Part shown: one piece after another, positions 57,429 to 64,000 of the stretch
Numbering within the stretch: position 1 is the first letter of the stretch
Layout: every line of letters begins with the position of its first letter
NCBI RefSeq assembly: GCF_016616095.2
Contig: NZ_CP067089.2
Coordinates: 3,100,001-3,164,000 of the forward strand
Source: Breznakiella homolactica
GTDB taxonomy: Bacteria; Spirochaetota; Spirochaetia; Treponematales; Breznakiellaceae
Length of the DNA stretch: 64,000 bases
Direction: 5' to 3'
Notes under the pieces: generated by a model
The model's database searches: none
What the model saw: only the letters and a program-made list of their open reading frames with translations
Told to the model about the DNA's origin: nothing
Program-made: the position numbers and the translations under genes

Positions 57429-57491
57429 TGTACCGTGATTATATCACCGCATCCCGTTTTTTCCGGGGTTTTTGGGTTTCCCTTGGGAAAC
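57429..57491 (-). promoter_or_regulatory. Conserved promoter/operator, copy 2
   Basis: Minus strand: palindrome TTTCCC-AA-GGGAAA (57490-57477), CCGGAA at the -35 place, -10 TATAAT (57443-57438), then CACGGTAC. Most positions match copy 1 over about 62 bases, including the spacing. It lies 35 bases ahead of the VWA lipoprotein gene. Confidence 0.65.
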
Positions 57492-57500
57492 TGTGATCTG

Positions 57501-58358
57501 TCAGCGGAAACCTATACCCTTCGGAACATTGTTCTTTACCGTATATACGCAGATAAAATCCATGGAATTACGGCCGCACGCGTCCTTCCGCATGGATGAA
57601 TAAAAGCCCGTTTGTCCCAGCGGCAGATCATGGTGCAGCGTACAAGCGAAGCCGTAATCGACGGAGCCTATCGTAAAATCGTCCGCCGCTGTCTCTTCCA
57701 CAAAGCCGTTCATCCAATTTATATCACGCAGCTTCAGCCGGTACTTAGTAACTTCCCCATTGTCACTGAGGAATTCATTAAATCCGATAACCATCCTGTC
57801 TTTGACGGGAACGTGTTTATACAGCGACTCAATGTAGCTGACGGCGGAATTATAAAAGGCGATTCCATTCAGGGTTTCAGGCGTGGTTGACAGCCTTTTC
57901 TTTGAGTCAAAAAGGGTGATGATTATTACCGTTCCGTCATGGCTGTACTCTAAGGTTCTTCTGAGCTGATCTTTTATGGAACTTCTGGGAAGGCATTGAA
58001 TTGACTGGCCCGGGTACAAAATTAAATCGTATTTTTTATCGGATTGAAATTCTTCCATTGGAGACTTAATTATATTGATGCTCTTTGTATACGTCACCGC
58101 GCCGCTCAGATAGGCAATCTTTTTTCTGAATTCATCCAGCATCTGATCCGATATATCCACACAATCAAACCGGGTTTTTCTTGAGAATCTTGCCAGCTCT
58201 AATGATATTTGCCCGGTTCCGCATCCAAGCTCCAGGACATCGTAATTCTTTTTCAAGAAGTTTTTGTAAAAGCCTATTCTTTCCGGGTTGATGGGATTCA
58301 GATAATCGTAGTATTTAGCGGTCGCCTCATACCAGTTCATTTTGTTTTCTTGGGGCAT
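57501..58358 (-). CDS. Class I SAM-dependent methyltransferase
   Basis: A methyltransferase of about 285 residues with motif I VLELGCGTGQISLELA, acidic FDCVDISDQMLDEF in strand 2, and YDLILYPGQSIQCL as the post-motif region. The acceptor is unknown; the family is Methyltransf_25. ATG 58358 has GGAGGG ten bases ahead; the frame is open to a TTG at 58406 without a ribosome site. Weakly AT-rich relative to the core genes. Confidence 0.8.
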   Translation of the reverse strand: MPQENKMNWYEATAKYYDYLNPINPERIGFYKNFLKKNYDVLELGCGTGQISLELARFSRKTRFDCVDISDQMLDEFRKKIAYLSGAVTYTKSINIIKSPMEEFQSDKKYDLILYPGQSIQCLPRSSIKDQLRRTLEYSHDGTVIIITLFDSKKRLSTTPETLNGIAFYNSAVSYIESLYKHVPVKDRMVIGFNEFLSDNGEVTKYRLKLRDINWMNGFVEETAADDFTIGSVDYGFACTLHHDLPLGQTGFYSSMRKDACGRNSMDFICVYTVKNNVPKGIGFR

Positions 58359-58420
58359 ATCGGCGGATCCCTCCGGATTAATCGTCTCGTGCGTTTGCTT
58401 AGCCAAATGAGGCGGTTATT

Positions 58421-59140
58421 TTACGGCGGGGATAAATACATTTCGATAACATCCTGAGGAGTCCGGTACTTTGCCCCGCCCCGTTCAACCGTCGTATACC
58501 CGCCGAATATCCAGCCGGTTCTGCCCTGGCTGTCTTTTATTTTTATCCAATGATCGGTTATGCCGTCAATGGCGGCTTCCTCTTCGATTATGGCAGTGGT
58601 GGTAACATTCTCCCAGGGGTTCAGCTGAAAGAGCACTTTCCCGGATAACCCGGGGTTATCCCGCGCGTTTAACCGGGTCGTCGAACTTAATCCCTGTTCC
58701 AGTTTTCTCGCCGTCAGTTTCTTTCCGTCCAGGGTTATTGTTTCCAGAATTGACCACACCCCGTTACTGTAAGGATTATAATATCCGCTGGTTTCTATCC
58801 AGCCGGTTCTGTTTTGATCATCCCGGATTTTTATCCACAGTTCAAAATCATCGGTTCTCTGTTCGCAATACGCGATCGCTTCCGTAGAAACACGCATAGG
58901 ATAGCTTAAGACAAAGAGCGCTTTGCCGCCTGTTTCTCCGAGATTTTCATAAGCGGTAAAACTTTCCCACCCAATCTCGTTATCCGGGGTTTCATGTTTC
59001 GTAATTACCCAATTTTTGCCGTTTATGGTTTTTGTTTCCAGTATTGTACCGTTCCCGCCATTGTAAGGGCCGGTCAGGGATTGCGCATAAACAGAAAAAG
59101 CCCCAAGATACAGAACGCAAAAAAGCAGTAGCTTTTTCAT
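58421..59140 (-). CDS. Secreted protein with two SH3-like domains
   Basis: A 239-residue protein with a signal peptide (MKKLLLFCVLYLGAFSVYAQ). Two SH3b-like units are visible: the first around residues 45-110 (YPMRVSTEAIAYCEQ, WIKIRDDQNRTGWIETSG) and the second around 140-225 (LNARDNPGLSGKVLFQLNPW, WIKIKDSQGRTGWIFGGY). The repeated WIKI(K/R)D.Q.RTGWI makes the duplication obvious. Probably a cell-envelope binding protein. AAGGAG sets the ATG. Confidence 0.7.
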   Translation of the reverse strand: MKKLLLFCVLYLGAFSVYAQSLTGPYNGGNGTILETKTINGKNWVITKHETPDNEIGWESFTAYENLGETGGKALFVLSYPMRVSTEAIAYCEQRTDDFELWIKIRDDQNRTGWIETSGYYNPYSNGVWSILETITLDGKKLTARKLEQGLSSTTRLNARDNPGLSGKVLFQLNPWENVTTTAIIEEEAAIDGITDHWIKIKDSQGRTGWIFGGYTTVERGGAKYRTPQDVIEMYLSPP

Positions 59141-59161
59141 CGCCGCACTCCTTATGTCAAT

Positions 59162-59191
59162 ATTATATCCCATGAAGTGAAAAATCGTAAA
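59162..59191 (-). promoter_or_regulatory. Candidate promoter of the SH3 protein gene
   Basis: Minus-strand TTTACG (59191-59186), 18 bases, TATAAT (59167-59162), ending 21 bases before the ATG. Confidence 0.4.
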
Positions 59192-59196
59192 CGCGC

Positions 59197-59556
59197 CTAG
59201 AATTTAATAAACGTGCTGTTGTATTCCAGTGAATCAAAAACTATCCAGACGCCGTTTTCTTCTTTTAGCCAGATAATCAATCTCTTGCTGAATTTTTCCC
59301 ACACTAACCTTCGTACCGCTGCTCCGACCCGTAATTCCGCTTCGCTGAAATATAACGCAAAATGGGGTTCTATTTCTGAATACTGATCAAGGTCATCGGT
59401 AACGGTATATATGGTGTCATAGTCCGGGAGTCCGTTTTTTTCTATTACCCCGTCATAGGTGTAATTATTATACGCGCCTTCTTTGGGCACGGAAAAACAT
59501 GAAGTCAGCAATACAATTGCGGCTATACCCGCCGGCAGAAATTTCTTTTTACTCAT
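59197..59556 (-). CDS. Small hypothetical lipoprotein
   Basis: A 119-residue lipoprotein (KKKFLPAGIAAIVLLTSC, lipobox LTSC). The mature part contains DYDTIYTVTDDLDQYSEIEP and a hydrophobic strand VGAAVRRLVWEKFSKRLIIW; no family is recognised. ATG 59556 starts at the signal; the frame is open a little further upstream. It lies between the SH3 protein gene and a decayed fragment. Confidence 0.6.
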   Translation of the reverse strand: MSKKKFLPAGIAAIVLLTSCFSVPKEGAYNNYTYDGVIEKNGLPDYDTIYTVTDDLDQYSEIEPHFALYFSEAELRVGAAVRRLVWEKFSKRLIIWLKEENGVWIVFDSLEYNSTFIKF

Positions 59557-59638
59557 ACATTCCCAGTTCAAAAATCCCTGAAATAATTCTTTAAATGAAT
59601 TAAACGGCATTGATCTTTTTTCCGATTGTGTGGGCAGG

Positions 59639-59773
59639 TTAATTCTTCAGGACCGCTTCCAATAATGGGATTGATCGATTCAGCTTTTTTAATCTGATAA
59701 GCGGTTCCCAAAGCGGTTCCATCTTCTTCCATCCAAAGGCGTACGCAAAATTGGATAGTTTCTTGCCGTCATA
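59639..59773 (-). pseudogene. Decayed 3' fragment of a coding gene
   Basis: Between the GLUG gene and the small lipoprotein gene one minus-strand frame, opened only by a TAG, reads SNFAYAFGWKKMEPLW then EPLIRLKKLNRSIPLLEAVL and stops. It has no start and a strongly protein-like composition, resembling the C-terminal tail of a larger enzyme (radical SAM proteins have similar ends, a guess). Best read as the remnant of a deleted gene. Confidence 0.35.
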
Positions 59774-59791
59774 CTATCCTTGGGTCTTTAT

Positions 59792-61303
59792 TTACTCAAC
59801 TTGCCATCGCAATATAGGATATTCTGAAATCCGGGTATCCATTATCCAGGTATTTGGAAAATTCCAAGAAAGAGCCGAATATGCAGACTGATTTTTCAAA
59901 TTACTCAGTGTTTCATCTGCTCCGTGCATAGTGTTGGCTCCGGTAGGGGTAGCCGGTATAGTATTACCAGCTTTTTTTATAATCATAGCGTTATTTGCCA
60001 AATTCCCGGAAAGAGGGCCATCATATGTATTAATGGCTACAATACGGGAGGCGAAAGACGTATTATGTCCAGAGGATATCTCATCGTTAAGAGCGACACA
60101 ATTTATTATTTCTGATGAATCCATCCAATTGATACCGGCGATACCTCCAGCCCCGGCTACTTCAGGTTTTGCCGCAAAGGCAGCGCTAATCGATCCGGTA
60201 CTATAACTAGTATTAATTGAAGAATTATTCCTTCCGGCGATACCGCCGGCATAAACATTATAAATATAGGTATAATTAGCCTCACAAACCGCAGATATTT
60301 TGCCAAGAGAATAACAATCTGAAATTACACATTCTCCGGATCCTAAGATACCGCCGGCGATGACATCATAGCCCTTATTTACAGCCTTAATATTCCCGGA
60401 GAAAAAACTTTTTTCTATGCTTCCTCTTAAGCTTCCTGCCAAACCGCCAATATCAAGATACGAAGAACCCCCTGGAGGGTATTCATGGGTTACTTCCATT
60501 TCAGCCGATGAACAACTATTGGTAAGGACTGTCGAGCTGCCATACCCAACTATACCCCCAATATTTAAAAATGAATGCCGATTGGGTGAAATGGTAATAA
60601 TCATCTTACCTGACACAGAGATACGATCAAAGGTGTCGTTTTCTCGTGAATACCCTACAAGGGCTCCCAAATAATAACACTTTTCTATTTCTATCGGAGT
60701 ATCAATCAATACAATATTCAAATTTTCTATATACGCTCCGGATGTATGTCCAAATAAACCTCTTCCTAGATTGTCTGATATGGTTCCTCCCAAATTAAGT
60801 CCCTTAATCGTATGTCCATTGCCATACAATTTACCTTTGAAGGGATCCTCTGAACTTCCTCCAGCATTATATCCAATAGGTATCCATTGTTCTCCTTTCA
60901 AATCTATATCGGAAACAAGTATATAGGTACCGGTCATAGGATATTCCGGATCATTGCCAATTTTGCTCAAATCGTCCTTACCGCTCAACAGTATTTCATC
61001 TGTATTAACCGGAATGGGCACAAAGACCAATCCATCGGCCGTAACCTGGGCAATCCAATTACCATTTTTCTGCATGCCCCAGACTGTATTATCATTAAGA
61101 CCAGAAAAACCCTGACTGCCTTTTACCACTGAACCAGGAGAAACGGTTATGGATTTCTCTGTACCGTTGTAACTGAGGGTAAGGGTATAATTAACCGCTG
61201 GCTGAGGCTCCTTGCTGGATCCTGCAGGATTTGAACAACTCAGAAATGGAATAACAATGAAAACAGAACATAAACAAAATATTCGTAGTTGGGATGCATT
61301 CAT
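59792..61303 (-). CDS. GLUG-repeat lipoprotein
   Basis: A 503-residue lipoprotein (LRIFCLCSVFIVIPFLSC, lipobox FLSC) with a beta-helix-like body of GLUG-type repeats: GRGLFGHTSGAYIENLNIVL, GALVGYSRENDTFDRISVSG, IGGLAGSLRGSIEKSFFSGN and AGGIAGRNNSSINTSYSTGS. GLUG repeats are found in surface adhesins and secreted proteins. The N-terminal 90 residues before the repeats are beta-rich and Ser-rich. AT-rich codon use. Confidence 0.8.
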   Translation of the reverse strand: MNASQLRIFCLCSVFIVIPFLSCSNPAGSSKEPQPAVNYTLTLSYNGTEKSITVSPGSVVKGSQGFSGLNDNTVWGMQKNGNWIAQVTADGLVFVPIPVNTDEILLSGKDDLSKIGNDPEYPMTGTYILVSDIDLKGEQWIPIGYNAGGSSEDPFKGKLYGNGHTIKGLNLGGTISDNLGRGLFGHTSGAYIENLNIVLIDTPIEIEKCYYLGALVGYSRENDTFDRISVSGKMIITISPNRHSFLNIGGIVGYGSSTVLTNSCSSAEMEVTHEYPPGGSSYLDIGGLAGSLRGSIEKSFFSGNIKAVNKGYDVIAGGILGSGECVISDCYSLGKISAVCEANYTYIYNVYAGGIAGRNNSSINTSYSTGSISAAFAAKPEVAGAGGIAGINWMDSSEIINCVALNDEISSGHNTSFASRIVAINTYDGPLSGNLANNAMIIKKAGNTIPATPTGANTMHGADETLSNLKNQSAYSALSWNFPNTWIMDTRISEYPILRWQVE

Positions 61304-61500
61304 AATAGCCTATCCTCTTTGGAAGTATTAGAAACCATCTCAGCTTGTTGTTGTTGTAAAATATAGAATGGTCCATTTACAAAACTATCTCAAAGATGAG
61401 CAAAAATCTTAAAAATCGACAGAAAAACAATTTAATTTATTTTCTGATCCCGCCTGGCACACCGTTTACCCTGGACCGGCCCGTTCGGGCTATCACGGTA

Positions 61501-61890
61501 TCAATAAATTTCCAAATCTTCTATCTGGATAGAACCATCATCAAACGTAATAATTAATACTTGTCTTTCAAAATCAATGGAAATATCTGTATAAGTATTT
61601 ATTTCCTTTCCATAGGCATCGGTTTTATTGTTTATATAGAACTCATAAATTTCATTACCGGAAATAATATGGTTGGATTTATCAATTTCACATTCATTTA
61701 AAAAGACATCTGCAAAAAATACTTTTTCCTGAAACCCGCTTACTTTTACGCCAATATAATAGATATCACCGTTATAAGGGATTTCCTTATGAAGAATAAT
61801 ATAGTCCAGTGAAAAATCATCCGGCGTTCCCAATGAGAATAGTTGGGCGGAAAACATCAAAATAAATAGTATACGCAGTATGTTTTTCAT
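61501..61890 (-). CDS. Small exported protein
   Basis: A 129-residue protein with a signal peptide (MKNILRILFILMFSAQLFSL). The mature part is acidic and beta-rich (YNGDIYYIGVKVSGFQEK). No family is known. Its ATG overlaps the stop of the YcxB-like gene by four bases (ATGA), so it is the third gene of that operon. Confidence 0.6.
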   Translation of the reverse strand: MKNILRILFILMFSAQLFSLGTPDDFSLDYIILHKEIPYNGDIYYIGVKVSGFQEKVFFADVFLNECEIDKSNHIISGNEIYEFYINNKTDAYGKEINTYTDISIDFERQVLIITFDDGSIQIEDLEIY

Positions 61891-62462
61891 GTTTTATTTC
61901 CCCGGCGTTTTTTAGGTGAAGTACAGGCATAGATAAGGTTATTTTTATAATTTGATTTTATAAAGTTTATTAACTGAGTAAAATCATCTTCATTTTCAAG
62001 AAATCTTTTTTTTAAAATATGTCCAATATTTATTCCTTCAAAAATATAGATTGAATCTTTATCAAAAAGAATATTTTTTATCTGAGATTTTGTTAGATTA
62101 TTTGTGTAAGTTTCTCCGGCAATTGAAATACATTCCTCAGTTATTCTAATATTCTGAGTTTCTTGCAATTTTTTATTAGCATAATAATGTCTTCTATAAA
62201 TTATTGGTAATATTATAGTTTTTAGTACTATTAAAAATAATATAAAAATGATTATGGGCATAAATGTCCTGATAATAAAAAAAGGGGATTCTCTTAACAC
62301 GGCTATTAAAACATTATAATTCTGGTAAAAAGTATACAGTAAAAAAACTACTAATCCTGAGTACAGGACACAGCTGAATACCCTGCCAGTCTTTTTTTGA
62401 TATGTTTTATTAAATTGAATATAATCAGCTAAACTTATCTTTCCTTTCAGGTTATATTCCAT
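61887..62462 (-). CDS. YcxB-like membrane protein
   Basis: A 191-residue protein with a short cytoplasmic lead (SLADYIQFNKTYQKKTGRVF), two membrane helices (VLYSGLVVFLLYTFYQNY and IIIFILFLIVLKTIILPIIY), and a C-terminal YcxB-like domain (ITEECISIAGETYTNNLTKSQ). YcxB-like proteins are of unknown function and common in Gram-positives. ATG 62462 is chosen because the longer frame overlaps the upstream gene; no strong ribosome site is seen. Confidence 0.65.
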   Translation of the reverse strand: MEYNLKGKISLADYIQFNKTYQKKTGRVFSCVLYSGLVVFLLYTFYQNYNVLIAVLRESPFFIIRTFMPIIIFILFLIVLKTIILPIIYRRHYYANKKLQETQNIRITEECISIAGETYTNNLTKSQIKNILFDKDSIYIFEGINIGHILKKRFLENEDDFTQLINFIKSNYKNNLIYACTSPKKRRGNKT

Positions 62463-62473
62463 TGTTCTATCCG

Positions 62474-63202
62474 CTACCGCGAAACATCCGGTATGGCCGC
62501 GGGATGTTCTTTCTGCTTTGACTTCCATTTGAAGGCGTTATACAGGGTGCACCATACGCTTATCCGCAGCGCAATCCAGATTACCATGGTCATGCCGTTT
62601 GTTCCCGAAGCTATGCTGCCGGGTACCGCAAGTATATAGTCAAGCATTTCGATTATCGAAACAACCATTCCCGCGATAAGAGCAAACCGCGTCCACTGCG
62701 CGTATTTTACAGCCGCGGCTGCTATCAGTAACAATGGAATGAGATAGAGCGTACTGGAAATACCGGCCACTAAATGGGATGAATATTCACTGAAAGTACT
62801 GAAGTAAGTAAAAAGCGACTTTACCGCCAGAATGAACAGTAAAGCGTATAACGCTGTCCGGCCGTTTTTGATATGGGTCCCGGGGTCAGTTACCGTATGC
62901 TGAACCGGGATGCCGTCAACCTCAATACCGATTCCGTTAACTTTTCCGATAAATACTGAATAGGCGGCATTTTCAATCCACAGAGTAATCTTTACCGGGG
63001 TCGAGCCCTTCTGTATTTCATACGTAAATCTGGTGTTTGGTTTATCCGCGGTCATAACCGGGGTGCCATTATAGAGCAATTCCAGACTGGGATTTTTTCC
63101 TTTGAAATAATGGGCCTCAAAGGTTTCGTTCTGGACCGAAAAGGAATATATTATTTTCTTGGTTTGTTTTTCCTTCGCGGCCGCGGCTTCGATTACGTTC
63201 AT
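62474..63202 (-). CDS. Hypothetical membrane protein
   Basis: A 242-residue protein with a soluble N-terminal beta domain (residues 1-120) and about five membrane helices. No family is recognised. GGAGG five bases before sets ATG 63202; the open frame to 63268 begins inside the parS-like site, so its MFHVKH start is not coding. It heads an operon with the YcxB-like and small exported protein genes. Confidence 0.65.
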   Translation of the reverse strand: MNVIEAAAAKEKQTKKIIYSFSVQNETFEAHYFKGKNPSLELLYNGTPVMTADKPNTRFTYEIQKGSTPVKITLWIENAAYSVFIGKVNGIGIEVDGIPVQHTVTDPGTHIKNGRTALYALLFILAVKSLFTYFSTFSEYSSHLVAGISSTLYLIPLLLIAAAAVKYAQWTRFALIAGMVVSIIEMLDYILAVPGSIASGTNGMTMVIWIALRISVWCTLYNAFKWKSKQKEHPAAIPDVSR

Positions 63203-63248
63203 TGTTCCTCCGGTGGTTTTGTCTGCAAAATTGGCTGGGTACACCGGG

Positions 63249-63270
63249 AAATGTTTCACGTGAAACATTT
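63249..63270. other. parS-like centromere site
   Basis: A perfect 22-base palindrome whose inner 16 bases, TGTTTCACGTGAAACA (63252-63267), match the conserved bacterial parS consensus (GTTtCACGTGaAAC), the ParB binding site. It lies in the gap between a membrane-protein gene and arfB, about 29 kb from the DnaA boxes. parA and parB are not in the window. Confidence 0.85.
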
Positions 63271-63286
63271 CCTCCGGATTTCTTGG

Positions 63287-63703
63287 TTAATCTTCGGCGG
63301 AAAAACGGCGGCCGGCCTTTTTTTGGCTGTGGAGCCGCTTCGATTGGAGCCGCTGTTCCTTGGCCGCTTTGCCCGGCTTGGTGGGTTTCCGGTACTTTGG
63401 AATCCGTACGGCTGAGCTTATTATGGTCTCCATCCGGGAAAAAGCCCGTTCCGTATTGGTCCGCTGGGACCGTTCCTCACTGGAATTGATTACGATTTCG
63501 TCCTCATTGGTGATCCGTGAGGCGAGAACCGTCCTGAGCCGGGCCGTTTCCTGTTCCGTAAGGCCCTCCAGGCGGTCAAGTCTGACCCTCAGGGTTACCT
63601 TGGTATTCAGTTTATTTACGTTCTGTCCGCCGGGGCCGCCTGACCGGGAATGGGTAATTTCCGCGGCGGCCCGGATGGAGTCATGAAGAAGCCGGGGATC
63701 CAT
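63287..63703 (-). CDS. arfB: Peptidyl-tRNA hydrolase ArfB-type ribosome rescue factor
   Basis: A 138-residue release-factor homolog. The catalytic GGQ is residues 25-27 in SRSGGPGGQNVNKLNTK, and the C-terminal tail is short and strongly basic (KPGKAAKEQRLQSKRLHSQK), the part that enters the empty mRNA channel in ArfB/YaeJ. It frees stalled ribosomes without a stop codon. No codon-recognition domain is present, so it is not RF1/RF2. It follows metK by 29 bases. Confidence 0.88.
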   Translation of the reverse strand: MDPRLLHDSIRAAAEITHSRSGGPGGQNVNKLNTKVTLRVRLDRLEGLTEQETARLRTVLASRITNEDEIVINSSEERSQRTNTERAFSRMETIISSAVRIPKYRKPTKPGKAAKEQRLQSKRLHSQKKAGRRFSAED

Positions 63704-63732
63704 GGTTCAATCGGTAAAACACCGGACCGTCA

Positions 63733-64000
63733 TCAGTCCAGCGCCGCCTTGAGGGCGGCTGTTTTATCGGTCTCTTCCCAGGGGAATCCGCTTCTGCCGA
63801 AGTGGCCGTAGGAAGCCGTTTTCCGGTAAATGGGCCTGCGGAGATCCAGGGCCGTGATGATACCCGCGGGGGACAGGTCGAATACCTTGGGAATCGCCCG
63901 GGAAATACTGCCTTCATCCACCGTCGCGGTCCCGAAGGTGTCAACCATGACCGAGACAGGGAAGGGGACGCCGATGGCGTAGGCCAGTTCCAGCTCGCAC
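63733..64000 (-). CDS. metK: S-adenosylmethionine synthase, 3' part
   Basis: The C-terminal 88 or so residues of MetK, cut by the window edge. Recognisable pieces: the partial [39 protein letters not shown] and [20 protein letters not shown], which match the end of S-adenosylmethionine synthases. It makes SAM from methionine and ATP. The stop codon is at 63733-63735; the start lies outside. Confidence 0.93.
   Translation of the reverse strand, partial: CELELAYAIGVPFPVSVMVDTFGTATVDEGSISRAIPKVFDLSPAGIITALDLRRPIYRKTASYGHFGRSGFPWEETDKTAALKAALD

Noticed and set aside
63203..63268. N-terminal MFHVKHFPVY extension of the membrane protein gene
   Set aside because: It is a translation of the parS-like palindrome; GGAGG before ATG 63202 gives the better start.

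Overview
The window is bacterial and looks like a spirochaete of the Treponema group; this is an inference from gene content and layout. It holds a chromosomal replication origin in the treponeme-type order dnaA-dnaN-recF-DUF721, many small signal-II lipoproteins, TTG starts with good Shine-Dalgarno sites, and moderately GC-rich core genes separated by AT-rich accessory stretches. I found no rRNA, tRNA, CRISPR array or transposase.

Layout. 0-11 kb: an AraC regulator, an outer-membrane protein, an AT-rich accessory block (lipase, SRPBCC protein, methyltransferase, MFS transporter, SH3 protein, lipoproteins, acyltransferase 3) and a GH16 glucanase whose domain order is circularly permuted. 11.2-16.9 kb: a compact periplasmic electron-transfer module made of a Tat-exported flavoprotein reductase, a tetraheme cytochrome c lipoprotein, ResB and CcsA for heme attachment, and TatA/TatC/TatB for export. 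16.9-25.7 kb: membrane proteins, an AI-2E family exporter, an alkyltransferase-like DNA-repair protein and a MoxR/DUF58/transglutaminase operon. 25.8-29.6 kb: a lipoprotein, a 1-Cys peroxiredoxin and a chemotaxis receptor.

29.8-39.5 kb is the origin region. dnaA, dnaN, recF and the DUF721 gene run leftward; gyrB and gyrA run rightward. DnaA boxes lie on both sides of dnaA, and a DnaA-trio-like tract sits between dnaA and dnaN. 39.6-43.8 kb is an overlapping operon encoding a solute-binding protein, ABC ATPase, double permease and a winged-helix/LicC-like cytidylyltransferase fusion. 43.9-49.5 kb carries small lipoproteins, a ClbS-like protein, two large structured repeats, an FMN/FAD lipoprotein reductase related in role to the first flavoprotein, and a solitary trpB with a clear promoter and operator. 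49.6-63.2 kb is an accessory stretch of lipoproteins, membrane proteins, a Nudix hydrolase, a degenerate GDPD, a von Willebrand A lipoprotein and GLUG/SH3 proteins. The window closes with a perfect parS-like site about 29 kb from the origin, arfB and the 3' part of metK.

The strongest candidates for something undescribed are: (1) a family of intergenic palindromic elements, two of which (45.9-46.2 kb) share a conserved loop core held on stems that differ in sequence but keep their pairing; (2) the permuted GH16 enzyme; (3) the cytochrome/flavoprotein/Tat module, unusual for treponemes; (4) the LicC-like fusion beside a dedicated importer.
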